This document shows positions 7,815 through 15,304 of a stretch of DNA of 34,249 nt, piece after piece; within the stretch, counting starts at the first letter, position 1; each line of letters begins with the position of its first letter. Both the position numbers and the translations under genes were made by a program. The notes below the pieces were generated by a model. It saw only the letters and a list, made by a program, of their open reading frames with translations, had not been told where the DNA came from and searched no databases. The stretch is from Bacteroidota bacterium (lineage in GTDB: Bacteria > Bacteroidota > Bacteroidia > Bacteroidales > VadinHA17). The stretch covers positions 1-34,249 of the forward strand of contig JAEYZD010000008.1 in NCBI GenBank assembly GCA_023430725.1, read 5' to 3'.

Positions 7815-10591
7815 AGAAGAACCTCCTGATAACGGTTTTGCTTGGAGTCTCCCTGTTCACATCCGGACAGGTCAACAACCTTACCTTTCAGTTCAACAGG
7901 ATACTCTTTGACGACTTCGTTGACACACTCGAAAGAAAAGTACCTGTTAGAGTTTATTATTCACCCAGGTGGACAGATTCACTCTACCTCAATGTCTCTG
8001 CAGAAAATGCAACTCTCGAAGGTGTGCTTGACAACAACCTCCGGCGTGACGGCCTGCTGTTTATGATCACTCCTGACAACAGGATAATCCTGTCAAAAGG
8101 CTATGCAATCAAGACTAACTTTGCCAGGGAGTATGAAACCTATATAAAAGAAAGGTATGCAGAGGCAGCCTCGGCTGAATTCCTCAGGCCTGCCGTTCAG
8201 GATGAGGAGTCTGTTGTAAGCGATGATTACCGGCTCTTCAGGATAGGCAGACCCTCTTCAGAAGGGATGCCTGAGAGAGTCACCCTCACAGGGGTGGTCA
8301 GGGATGCCTTTGACGGAACGGGAATGCAGAGTGTGGTTGTTTATGTTGAGAAGCTGCGGTCAGGTGCAATGACAAACAGCACCGGATTCTACTCACTCTC
8401 CCTGCCTCCCGGACAGTACAGGATCGAATACAGGATGATGGGAATGAAATCAGCCATCCGGAATGTGCTGATATATTCTGACGGTACGCTCGATGTCTCG
8501 CTGACGGAGAGCCCGAGTGAAATTGACGCGGTATTCATCTCGGCCAACCGCGAAAACAACGTCAGAAACACCCGGATGGGAACTGAAAAGATCAACGTGA
8601 AGATGCTCAAACAGATACCCCTTGGCCTCGGAGAGGCGGACCTGCTTAAGAGCACCCTTATGCTCCCCGGCATCCAGACTGTGGGTGAAGCATCGGCCGG
8701 CTTCAACGTCCGTGGCGGAAGCACCGACCAGAACCTCGTCCTGCTCAACTATGCCCCCATAATAAATGCATCGCACTTCTTCGGCTTCTTTTCGGCCTTC
8801 AACTCTGACATGATCACCGACGTTACCCTCTTCAAGAGCGGGATGCCTGCAAAATACGGCGGAAGACTCTCCTCTGTAATGGAAATAATCCCCGCAGAAG
8901 GCAACCGTGACAAGGTAAAGGTAAGCGGAGGCATCAGCCCGGTTACCGGCAGGCTGATGATTGAGGGCCCGCTTTTCAGCGATAAGGTCTCATTCATACT
9001 CGGCGGACGCTCCACCTACTCCGACTGGCTCCTCGGGATGCTCAACGACGAAAGGCTGAAAAAGAGCTCAGCCGGATTCTATGACCTCCAGGGAAGCCTC
9101 ACCGCTGACCTGAACGAAAAGAACTCAGTCTCGCTGTCAGGCTATTACAGTGATGACAGGTTCGATTACTTCATGGAGAGCGGCTTCAGATACGGCAACA
9201 CTGCAGCTACCCTCAAATGGAAACACTCCTTCGGGAAAAGACTTACAGGCCAGTACTTCGCCATCATGAGCAACTACAGCTACCGGCTTACATCGTCTCC
9301 GGATTCAGTTCAGGCAAACAATACATATTACAGGCTCGACCAGAAGATCGGCAGAGCCGATTTTACATTCCTCAGCTCAACAAAAAACAGGATGGAGTTC
9401 GGCGTTGACGCCACACTCTATTCACTTGAACCGGGCAGGCGCGAACCGCTGGGAGACCTGTCTGAGGCAATACCGCTTGAGCTGCAGAGCGAAAAGGCAC
9501 TCGAGCCCTCTCTCTACCTCAGCGACGAAATTGAGATAACTCCCTGGCTCTCGGTGTCAGCCGGCGTAAGGGGAACACTCTATACAAGCTTCGGCCCGCG
9601 CAGCGAATTCATCTACGCCGACGGGCTTCCCAGAAGCACAGCTTCAATAACAGATACCGTGACTTACGGGAAGAAAGACATCATAAACAAATATCCCGGC
9701 ATCGATTTCAGGTTCTCCTCCCGTTTCATGATGGGTCCCAGCGCTTCACTGAAGATCGGAGCGCAGAGAGCATACCAGTACCTGCACATGATCTCAAACA
9801 CCACTTCGATGTCCCCCGTCGATATCTGGAAACTTAGTGACTCCTACATCAGACCCCAGCGAGGTGACCAGGCATCAGCCGGATTATATTTCAACTTTGA
9901 CAAGCGTGCCATTGAGACCTCCGTGGAGGGATACTACAAATGGCTCACAAACACCCTGGACTACAAGGGAGGCGCTGAACTTCTCATGAATCCCGCCCTC
10001 GAAGCTGATATAATAAACGGTGACGGCAAGGCATACGGGGTGGAAGTGATGCTGAAAAAACAGTCCGGCAGCCTCACCGGCTGGGTCAGCTATACGTGGT
10101 CAAGAGTCTTTATGAAGGTAGACGGGCAGTATGAGGAAGAAAAGGTCAACGGGGGCAGATACTTTCCTGCCAACTACGACAAACCCCATGACCTGAAGCT
10201 GGTACTCAATGCGAAGGCCTCGCGCCGGTTCAACCTGACATCCAACTTTGTTTACAGCTCCGGCAGACCAATCACCTACCCTGTTGCATTCTACCAGTTC
10301 TACAACTCAACCAATGTTTACTACTCAAACAGGAATGACTACCGGATCCCGTATTACATGAGGCTCGACCTGGCCGCCACCATAAACGGAAACCTCCAGG
10401 CAAAAAAGCTTAACCACTCCTCCTTTACTGCCACAGTATACAATGTACTCGGAAGGAAAAATCCCTATTCGATATTCTTCAAGAATGAGAGCGGCTTAAT
10501 CAAGGGATACCAGATGACAATCTTTGCGAAGCCAATCTTCATGCTGACTTACAACTTCAGGATTTTCGGCAATGCCGAAGGCGATTTCTAA
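7811..10591 (+). CDS. TonB-dependent outer-membrane receptor with STN and carboxypeptidase-like N-terminal domains
   Basis: This 926-aa protein imports a ligand across the outer membrane using TonB energy. After a signal peptide (MKKNLLITVLLGVSLFTSGQ) comes a secretin/STN-like domain at about 22-102, a linker, a carboxypeptidase-regulatory-like beta domain at about 156-232 (GVVRDAFDGTGMQSVVVYVE, STGFYSLSLPPGQYRIEY), a plug at about 250-362 (NVRGGSTDQNLVLLNYAP, GGRLSSVMEI) and a C-terminal barrel ending in Phe. The common plug motif LDGxPVYN is here LNYAPIIN. An STN domain often implies signalling to a FecR anti-sigma factor, but no FecR or ECF sigma gene is in the window. The start overlaps the preceding gene by 4 bp, and the stop overlaps the convergent OadG-like gene. 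Substrate unknown. Confidence 0.93.
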   Translation: MKKNLLITVLLGVSLFTSGQVNNLTFQFNRILFDDFVDTLERKVPVRVYYSPRWTDSLYLNVSAENATLEGVLDNNLRRDGLLFMITPDNRIILSKGYAIKTNFAREYETYIKERYAEAASAEFLRPAVQDEESVVSDDYRLFRIGRPSSEGMPERVTLTGVVRDAFDGTGMQSVVVYVEKLRSGAMTNSTGFYSLSLPPGQYRIEYRMMGMKSAIRNVLIYSDGTLDVSLTESPSEIDAVFISANRENNVRNTRMGTEKINVKMLKQIPLGLGEADLLKSTLMLPGIQTVGEASAGFNVRGGSTDQNLVLLNYAPIINASHFFGFFSAFNSDMITDVTLFKSGMPAKYGGRLSSVMEIIPAEGNRDKVKVSGGISPVTGRLMIEGPLFSDKVSFILGGRSTYSDWLLGMLNDERLKKSSAGFYDLQGSLTADLNEKNSVSLSGYYSDDRFDYFMESGFRYGNTAATLKWKHSFGKRLTGQYFAIMSNYSYRLTSSPDSVQANNTYYRLDQKIGRADFTFLSSTKNRMEFGVDATLYSLEPGRREPLGDLSEAIPLELQSEKALEPSLYLSDEIEITPWLSVSAGVRGTLYTSFGPRSEFIYADGLPRSTASITDTVTYGKKDIINKYPGIDFRFSSRFMMGPSASLKIGAQRAYQYLHMISNTTSMSPVDIWKLSDSYIRPQRGDQASAGLYFNFDKRAIETSVEGYYKWLTNTLDYKGGAELLMNPALEADIINGDGKAYGVEVMLKKQSGSLTGWVSYTWSRVFMKVDGQYEEEKVNGGRYFPANYDKPHDLKLVLNAKASRRFNLTSNFVYSSGRPITYPVAFYQFYNSTNVYYSNRNDYRIPYYMRLDLAATINGNLQAKKLNHSSFTATVYNVLGRKNPYSIFFKNESGLIKGYQMTIFAKPIFMLTYNFRIFGNAEGDF

Positions 10592-10746
10592 ACCTCACCG
10601 GGGTTCGGTTCAGAGGGCTCCTTTTTCCTGCCTCCCGAAAGCTTAAGTATCAGGTGTACCGCGAGGTAAATCACAATTATGACTACGAAGATTGCAGTCA
10701 TGCCCTTACCCATCAGATCAAGCGACTTAAAGAAATCTGCATTCAT
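10588..10746 (-). CDS. OadG-like gamma subunit of a sodium-pumping decarboxylase (52 aa)
   Basis: This small gene encodes an acidic short N-terminus (MNADFFKSLDLMGKGM), one hydrophobic segment (TAIFVVIIVIYLAVHLIL) and a charged tail (GGRKKEPSEPNPGEV). That layout, one N-terminal membrane helix after a GKGM-like turn, is characteristic of OadG, the small subunit that stabilises oxaloacetate or methylmalonyl-CoA decarboxylase Na+ pumps. At 52 residues it is shorter than typical OadG (about 80 or more), mainly in the tail. It starts 12 bp after oadB and has a strong Shine-Dalgarno sequence overlapping the oadB stop, which supports translation. Its TAG stop at 10588-10590 overlaps the stop of the convergent TonB receptor gene. 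The family call is by pattern and context. Confidence 0.75.
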   Translation of the reverse strand: MNADFFKSLDLMGKGMTAIFVVIIVIYLAVHLILKLSGGRKKEPSEPNPGEV

Positions 10747-10749
10747 CAC

Positions 10750-10760
10750 TCACCTCCTTT
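10750..10760 (-). promoter_or_regulatory. Strong Shine-Dalgarno sequence for the OadG-like gene
   Basis: On the minus strand these bases read AAAGGAGGTGA, with the GGAGGT core ending 5 bases before the ATG at 10746. It overlaps the oadB stop codon. Bacteroidota genes seldom show so complete a ribosome-binding site, so this decides in favour of the small ORF being real and translationally coupled to oadB. Confidence 0.75.
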
Positions 10761-11895
10761 AAAGTAATCCGGGTACCAGCCCGATTATGACACCCCCGGC
10801 TATCACGCTGGCAATCTGACCTGAGACGTTTGCCCCTGCAGCATGCATCAGCAGGTGGTTCGTGGGATCAGCCTCGAGACCCATCCGCTGAATCACCCTT
10901 GAAGACATGGGAAAGGCTGATATTCCGGCTGCACCAACCATCGGGTTTATCTTCTCCTTCAGGAAAAAATTGAGAAACTTGGCAAATGAGGCCCCGGCAA
11001 TTGTGTCAAAGATGAATGCAAGAAGCCCCAGTCCCATGATCTTGACAGTATCAAGCGCCACAAACTTATCTGCCTGCATGCTTGCCGCAATCGTTATTCC
11101 CAGCAGAAGCGTTATCAGATTTACAAGCTCCTTCTGTGCACTGTCTGACAGCGATTTGAGCACACCGCACTCCCTGATGAGGTTTCCGAACATCAGGAAC
11201 CCCACAAGGGCTATGGAGGCGGGAGCCACAAGCCCGGCAATGATTGTGACCGCTATCGGGAAGAGTATCCGGGTGAGCCTTGACACACTTTTCGGATTGT
11301 AGCTCATTCGTATCTTCCTCTCCTTCTCCGTTGTGCACATCTTGATGGCAAATGGCTGTATAATGGGCACCAGTGCCATGTACGAATATGCGGCTATGGC
11401 AATAGGTCCGATATAGTCGCTCTTCAGAACCTGAGATACCAGTATGGATGTTGGCCCGTCAGCCCCTCCGATAATCCCGATGGCGGCAGCATCCCTGAGG
11501 TCAAATCCCAGAAGCACTGCAGCTGTCACCGTGGCAAAGATCCCAAACTGTGCGGCTGCGCCGAAGAGCAACAGCCTGGGGTTGGAGAGCAGTGGGCCGA
11601 AGTCGATCATCGCCCCTATCCCGATGAACAGCAGCAGAGGCATTGCTTCGGATGTCTCGATCCCCACCCTGAAGAGCCAGTCGATAATTCCGGTCACCTC
11701 TCCAATCCCCGGAAGGGTCTGATTCAGTACGCCCGACAACGGAAGGTTGACCAGTATGGCTCCGAATCCCATGGGAAGAAGCAGTGGCGGCTCCAGCTTT
11801 TTTGCAATGGCCAGGTAAACCAGCAATCCCCCTATGACCCACATCACTACCTGCTGCCAGGTGATGCTGATCAACCCTTCATACAGAAATTCCAT
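10759..11895 (-). CDS. oadB: Sodium ion-translocating decarboxylase beta subunit (OadB/MmdB family)
   Basis: This 378-aa integral membrane protein is the Na+-translocating subunit of biotin-dependent decarboxylases (oxaloacetate, methylmalonyl-CoA or glutaconyl-CoA), which couple carboxybiotin decarboxylation to Na+ export. The key region AAAIGIIGGADGPTSILVSQ holds the conserved Asp that binds Na+, and GANVSGQIASVIAGGVI near the C-terminus holds the conserved Asn/Gly/Ser residues of the second ion-binding half. Length fits the family. It is followed directly by an OadG-like gene, but no alpha/carboxyltransferase or biotin carrier gene is in the window. Which decarboxylase it serves cannot be told from the beta subunit. 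It begins 53 bp after the GH20 gene ends, on the same strand. Confidence 0.93.
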   Translation of the reverse strand: MEFLYEGLISITWQQVVMWVIGGLLVYLAIAKKLEPPLLLPMGFGAILVNLPLSGVLNQTLPGIGEVTGIIDWLFRVGIETSEAMPLLLFIGIGAMIDFGPLLSNPRLLLFGAAAQFGIFATVTAAVLLGFDLRDAAAIGIIGGADGPTSILVSQVLKSDYIGPIAIAAYSYMALVPIIQPFAIKMCTTEKERKIRMSYNPKSVSRLTRILFPIAVTIIAGLVAPASIALVGFLMFGNLIRECGVLKSLSDSAQKELVNLITLLLGITIAASMQADKFVALDTVKIMGLGLLAFIFDTIAGASFAKFLNFFLKEKINPMVGAAGISAFPMSSRVIQRMGLEADPTNHLLMHAAGANVSGQIASVIAGGVIIGLVPGLL

Positions 11896-11928
11896 TTCCG
11901 GATATAATATCTGATTAGTTTTAAATAT

Positions 11929-11946
11929 TCTGCCACTTCAGGCAGA
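11929..11946 (-). terminator. Weak hairpin between GH20 gene and oadB
   Basis: An inverted repeat TCTGCC/GGCAGA with a 6-base loop lies just after the GH20 stop. On the minus strand it is followed by ATATTTAAAACT, which is only a poor T-tract. It could be a weak terminator or mRNA end structure for the GH20 gene; the evidence is slight. Confidence 0.3.
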
Positions 11947-11948
11947 CA

Positions 11949-13523
11949 TCATTCACCTTCCGACTCCCAGTCCACCAGTCTTGACCGGTAGAAGTTGATG
12001 TCCATGATCTCCAGCCTCCTGCCGTGAGAGGCGAGCCTGGTTCTGTATTCGTCCCAACTGCGCATCCAGGCCTGGGTCCATCCTACCTCCGCATACCCCG
12101 GAAGCCTGGGATAGATAAGATATTGAGCCTCCTTTTCGGTGGAAATTGTCTCCGCCCAAAGAGGTGCCTCTACCCCTACAATATTTTCCCTTGTGATCTC
12201 CGGAACCAGCGTGGCCGGATCCCAGTTGTATGCGTCATCCACTTCGATATAGGCCGCCCAGTGCAGTCCGAAAATGCTGGCAGTGTCATACTGCATGTCG
12301 GAATAGGCGTACTTGCTCGGTGACATCAGCACCTTTGCCCCCTGGTTGATCCCCTTTATCGCGTTCTCAGCCCGGGCCCAGTACTGGACAACAGCGCCCG
12401 GCTTCAGGGTTGAATGGGCTATCTCATCCCAGCCTATGACTTTCTTCCCGTGAGACTCTACAATATCCTGAACCTTGTTTACAAAATAGATGTAGTCATC
12501 AATTTTGGTTGAGTGTGATTCGTCTCCGCCAATATGAAAATATTCCCCGGGTGTCAGAGCGGCAATCTCACGCACTACATCATCCACGAATTTGTAGGTG
12601 ATCTCTGAACGGGTGTCAAGCGTACTCATTCCTACATTCGTGCCGGTATAAGGCTCAGTTGCTTTTCCGTCCCTGTTGAGCTCCGCGTATGATGAGAGGG
12701 CTGCGTTCGTGTGACCCGGCATGTCAATCTCGGGAATTATTGTGATAAACCTGTCAGCTGCATACTTCACGATATCAGAATACTCTTCCTGTGTATAGAA
12801 GCCACCCTCGCCGCCGCCTACCTCTGTCTTGCCGCCATGTGCGGTTAGGTTGGGCCACGATTTGATCTCTATCCTCCATCCCTGGTCATCGGAGAGGTGC
12901 AGGTGAAGTACATTTATCTTGTACAGAGCCAGCTGGTCAATATATCCCTTGATATCCGCCGGACCGAAGAAATGGCGCGCCACATCACGCATGACCCCGC
13001 GATAGCTGTAGGCCGGATAATCACGTATCGTTCCCGTTGGAACGGTCCACGGCCCTGCCTGCAGGGTGTCAGCCTCCACCTCATGAGGCAGCAGCAGCCT
13101 TACACTCTGGATGCCGTGGAAGACCCCTGCCGGTTTGTTTGCACTGACAGTGAGTGTTTTATTAGTGATGACAAGCTCATAACCTTCATCTCCGAGCTCG
13201 GTATCACCCTCCTTAAGATTGAGAATAATGTCCCCCTTGCCTGGCTTGCCACCCTCTGTGATGACCTTGAGATCAAGACCTGTGGAGGGATTAAGCTTTT
13301 CTGCAAGGTAATTTCCAATGAATGCAAGTTCAGCAGGAGCGTCAGTCATTACGAAGATGTCACTCTTCTGTGTCAGGGTGAATGACTCACCGGTTGCAGT
13401 GACTGATACCGGTTTCGGGATGATACTGTTTTTTGCAATATCTGTCGGCTCAGGGGAGCTGCCTGTGCAGCTGCTCAGAAGAATCGATGCCATGGCAGCC
13501 ATAACTGTAAATTGCATTTTCAT
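11949..13523 (-). CDS. GH20 beta-N-acetylhexosaminidase lipoprotein
   Basis: This 524-aa enzyme removes terminal beta-linked GlcNAc or GalNAc from glycans. Its signal (MKMQFTVMAAMASILLSSC) ends in a lipobox with Cys19, so it should be membrane-anchored, probably in the periplasm or at the surface. An N-terminal GH20b domain comes first (IPKPVSVTATGESFTL), then the catalytic barrel: YRGVMRDVARHF with the substrate-binding Arg, VLHLHLSDDQGWRIEIKSWP, EIDMPGHTNAAL, and YFHIGGDESHSTK with the catalytic Asp-Glu pair (about D334-E335). GWDEI and a late VEAPLWAE Trp complete the site. The frame extends to a TTG at 13571, but a -7 promoter box overlaps that codon and only the ATG at 13523 gives a normal signal peptide. 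It could serve the nearby SusCD locus, but it is separated by three lipid genes and on the other strand. Confidence 0.95.
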   Translation of the reverse strand: MKMQFTVMAAMASILLSSCTGSSPEPTDIAKNSIIPKPVSVTATGESFTLTQKSDIFVMTDAPAELAFIGNYLAEKLNPSTGLDLKVITEGGKPGKGDIILNLKEGDTELGDEGYELVITNKTLTVSANKPAGVFHGIQSVRLLLPHEVEADTLQAGPWTVPTGTIRDYPAYSYRGVMRDVARHFFGPADIKGYIDQLALYKINVLHLHLSDDQGWRIEIKSWPNLTAHGGKTEVGGGEGGFYTQEEYSDIVKYAADRFITIIPEIDMPGHTNAALSSYAELNRDGKATEPYTGTNVGMSTLDTRSEITYKFVDDVVREIAALTPGEYFHIGGDESHSTKIDDYIYFVNKVQDIVESHGKKVIGWDEIAHSTLKPGAVVQYWARAENAIKGINQGAKVLMSPSKYAYSDMQYDTASIFGLHWAAYIEVDDAYNWDPATLVPEITRENIVGVEAPLWAETISTEKEAQYLIYPRLPGYAEVGWTQAWMRSWDEYRTRLASHGRRLEIMDINFYRSRLVDWESEGE

Positions 13524-13568
13524 TGGGTTTCTGTTTATTTCTGTTTCGGAACTGAATCTGATTGGTTT

Positions 13569-13576
13569 CAAATATA
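13569..13576 (-). promoter_or_regulatory. Candidate Bacteroidota -7 element for the GH20 gene
   Basis: The minus strand reads TATATTTG here, an exact TAnnTTTG match, about 46 bases before the ATG at 13523. A clear TTTG -33 element is not seen at the usual spacing. It supports 13523 as the start because the longer reading would begin inside the promoter. Confidence 0.45.
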
Positions 13577-13669
13577 TGTTTTTTGAATCACTAAATTATA
13601 AGGTTTTGGTCATCGTTTGCCCGAATACCAGGTCTGATTCTCCTGTAGGGTTCGATCTCATTTTATTTG

Positions 13670-13677
13670 TAAATTTG
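13670..13677 (+). promoter_or_regulatory. Candidate Bacteroidota -7 element for the lipid gene block
   Basis: These bases read TAAATTTG, an exact TAnnTTTG match, only 11 bases before the ATG at 13689. If used, the mRNA would have a leader of only a few bases. The surrounding sequence is AT-rich, so a chance match is possible, and no good -33 element is seen. Confidence 0.33.
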
Positions 13678-13688
13678 TCTTTACTGTT

Positions 13689-14537
13689 ATGAAGGTTATT
13701 GAGCCCAAAGACCTGGAAACGATGTCATTCCTGTTCAGAGGCAGAAATGGCCATCGCCGTGCTGAACGTGTGATACGCATTCTGGCTATTGATAAGATCA
13801 ACAGGGTATATGACAATTCGGGAGCATGGACCGGAGCAGATTTCACATCGAGACTGCTTGATGACATAGGTGTCAGTTATGAAGTGGGCAATGCCGATAT
13901 GCTTAAGAAATTGCCTGACGGAGCCTTCATCACTATCTCAAATCACCCTTACGGCGGTCTGGACGGAATCATGACGATTGATCTCATGGCACGCCTCAGG
14001 CCTGATTACAAGTTCATTGTCAACAGGATACTCTCACTTGTCAGAACCCTGGAAGGTAACTTTATCTCCGTGGTCCCCGCCGGGAATAAGAAAACTGGCA
14101 TAAAGGCAGCCAGCATAAAGGGGATACGTGAGGCGCTTGAGCATCTACGGGCCGGGCATCCGCTTGGATTCTTTCCCTCTGGAGCCGTCTCCGATTTAAC
14201 CCTCAGAGAAATGAAGGTGAGAGACCGCCGATGGCAGGATAGCATAATCCACCTGATCAGCCAGGCCAGGGTACCGGTGCTGCCGATACGGTTCTTCGAC
14301 AAAAACTCCCCTTTCTTCTATCTCCTGGGTCTGATCAACTGGAGGATACGGTTGCTGAGACTTCCTTCCGAAGTATTCAACAAGCGTGACAGGATCCAGC
14401 GGATTGGTATCGGTGAATTGATCAGCCCCGGTGAATTGTCGCACTTCCCTGACCTGTCATCGCTGGGTGATTACCTGAGGAAAAAAGTATACGGAATGCC
14501 TTTGCCTGAAGAGTTTGTTCATGGTAATTTAGTTTAA
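13689..14537 (+). CDS. PlsC-like lysophospholipid / O-acyltransferase
   Basis: This 282-aa protein belongs to the PlsC/LPLAT acyltransferase superfamily, which transfers acyl chains to lyso-lipids at the inner face of the membrane. Motif I is NHPYGGLDG (H86, D92), and FFPSGAVSD at about 161-169 stands where FPEGxRS is usual. The catalytic His and Asp are separated by five residues instead of the usual four (HX4D). The same NHPxGGLDG form is found, from memory, in Bacteroidota acyltransferases that O-acylate amino-acid lipids rather than in classical PlsC. It is the first of three same-strand genes (20-bp gap to the next). It may finish a glycine, ornithine or other aminolipid, or be a phospholipid enzyme; sequence alone does not decide. 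Confidence 0.86.
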   Translation: MKVIEPKDLETMSFLFRGRNGHRRAERVIRILAIDKINRVYDNSGAWTGADFTSRLLDDIGVSYEVGNADMLKKLPDGAFITISNHPYGGLDGIMTIDLMARLRPDYKFIVNRILSLVRTLEGNFISVVPAGNKKTGIKAASIKGIREALEHLRAGHPLGFFPSGAVSDLTLREMKVRDRRWQDSIIHLISQARVPVLPIRFFDKNSPFFYLLGLINWRIRLLRLPSEVFNKRDRIQRIGIGELISPGELSHFPDLSSLGDYLRKKVYGMPLPEEFVHGNLV

Positions 14538-14557
14538 CTTCGTTCCAAATTCTCTCC

Positions 14558-15274
14558 ATGCCGGAAAAGAAGAGTCACGGGAATAACCTGAAATCACTGT
14601 TCAGCGGTGAAGTACTGAAGAATGTTTTCGCTGACAGGGCAAGGACCAATCTGCTCAAGAAGCAGGAACAGATGGCCATCACATGGCTGGTAAAACGAAT
14701 CCCTCCGTTCATTACATCCAATATGCTTACCGGCATCGGATTCTTTGGCAACGTGATAGTGGCAGGCAGTTTTATCCTTGCGGCATACTTCAGCAGACTC
14801 TTCCTTCTGCTGGGCCTGATAGGGTTCGCGATAAGCTGGTTCGGCGACTCACTTGACGGCAGGCTTGCGTACTTCAGAAACATGCCGAGGAAGAATTACG
14901 GATTCACCCTTGATATTACAATTGACTGGATGAGCATCATCCTCATCGGTGTCGGTTATATGTTCTATGCAGAAGGAGCGTGGATTCTGCCGGGTTACGG
15001 CTTCGTCGTGCTGTACGGCTGGGAGATGATAATTGCTCTTATCCGCTATAAACTTACCGGCAAATATTCAATTGACTCCGGAAAACTGGGTCCTACGGAG
15101 GTAAGAATCGCTGTCGGCCTAATTATGATTGCCGAAGTTCTGCTGCCCGGATCACTCAACTATTCAGCTTGCTTTGTGGTTGTTGTACTCTTTTTTGTCA
15201 ATGTCACCGACACCAGACGCCTGCTGCGCGTGGCTGATGAAATTGACAGGAAGGAACGACAAGAGAAAACTTGA
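14558..15274 (+). CDS. CDP-alcohol phosphatidyltransferase family protein
   Basis: This 238-aa membrane enzyme should transfer a phospho-headgroup from a CDP-linked donor to an alcohol acceptor. The signature is present at 97-123: D97-S-L-D100-G-R-L-A-Y, then G115-F-T-L-D119-I-T-I-D123. All four metal-binding aspartates are intact. The usual Arg after the Ala of DGxxAR is Tyr here. Several hydrophobic segments follow (SIILIGVGYMFY, GYGFVVLYGWEMIIALI, IAVGLIMIAEVLL, FVVVVLFFVNVT). A charged, lysine-rich N-terminal stretch of about 45 residues precedes the first membrane segment. It lies between an acyltransferase and a GNAT-like gene, so it probably adds a polar headgroup to the lipid those enzymes make. 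The substrate (inositol, glycerol, ethanolamine or other) is not identifiable. Confidence 0.86.
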   Translation: MPEKKSHGNNLKSLFSGEVLKNVFADRARTNLLKKQEQMAITWLVKRIPPFITSNMLTGIGFFGNVIVAGSFILAAYFSRLFLLLGLIGFAISWFGDSLDGRLAYFRNMPRKNYGFTLDITIDWMSIILIGVGYMFYAEGAWILPGYGFVVLYGWEMIIALIRYKLTGKYSIDSGKLGPTEVRIAVGLIMIAEVLLPGSLNYSACFVVVVLFFVNVTDTRRLLRVADEIDRKERQEKT

Positions 15275-15304
15275 CTATCTTTAAAACCACTCAACCTGAC
15301 TGAA

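Noticed and set aside
12897..13385. A 162-codon plus-strand open frame
   Set aside because: It is antisense to the GH20 gene in a region covering conserved catalytic motifs, so it is a shadow.
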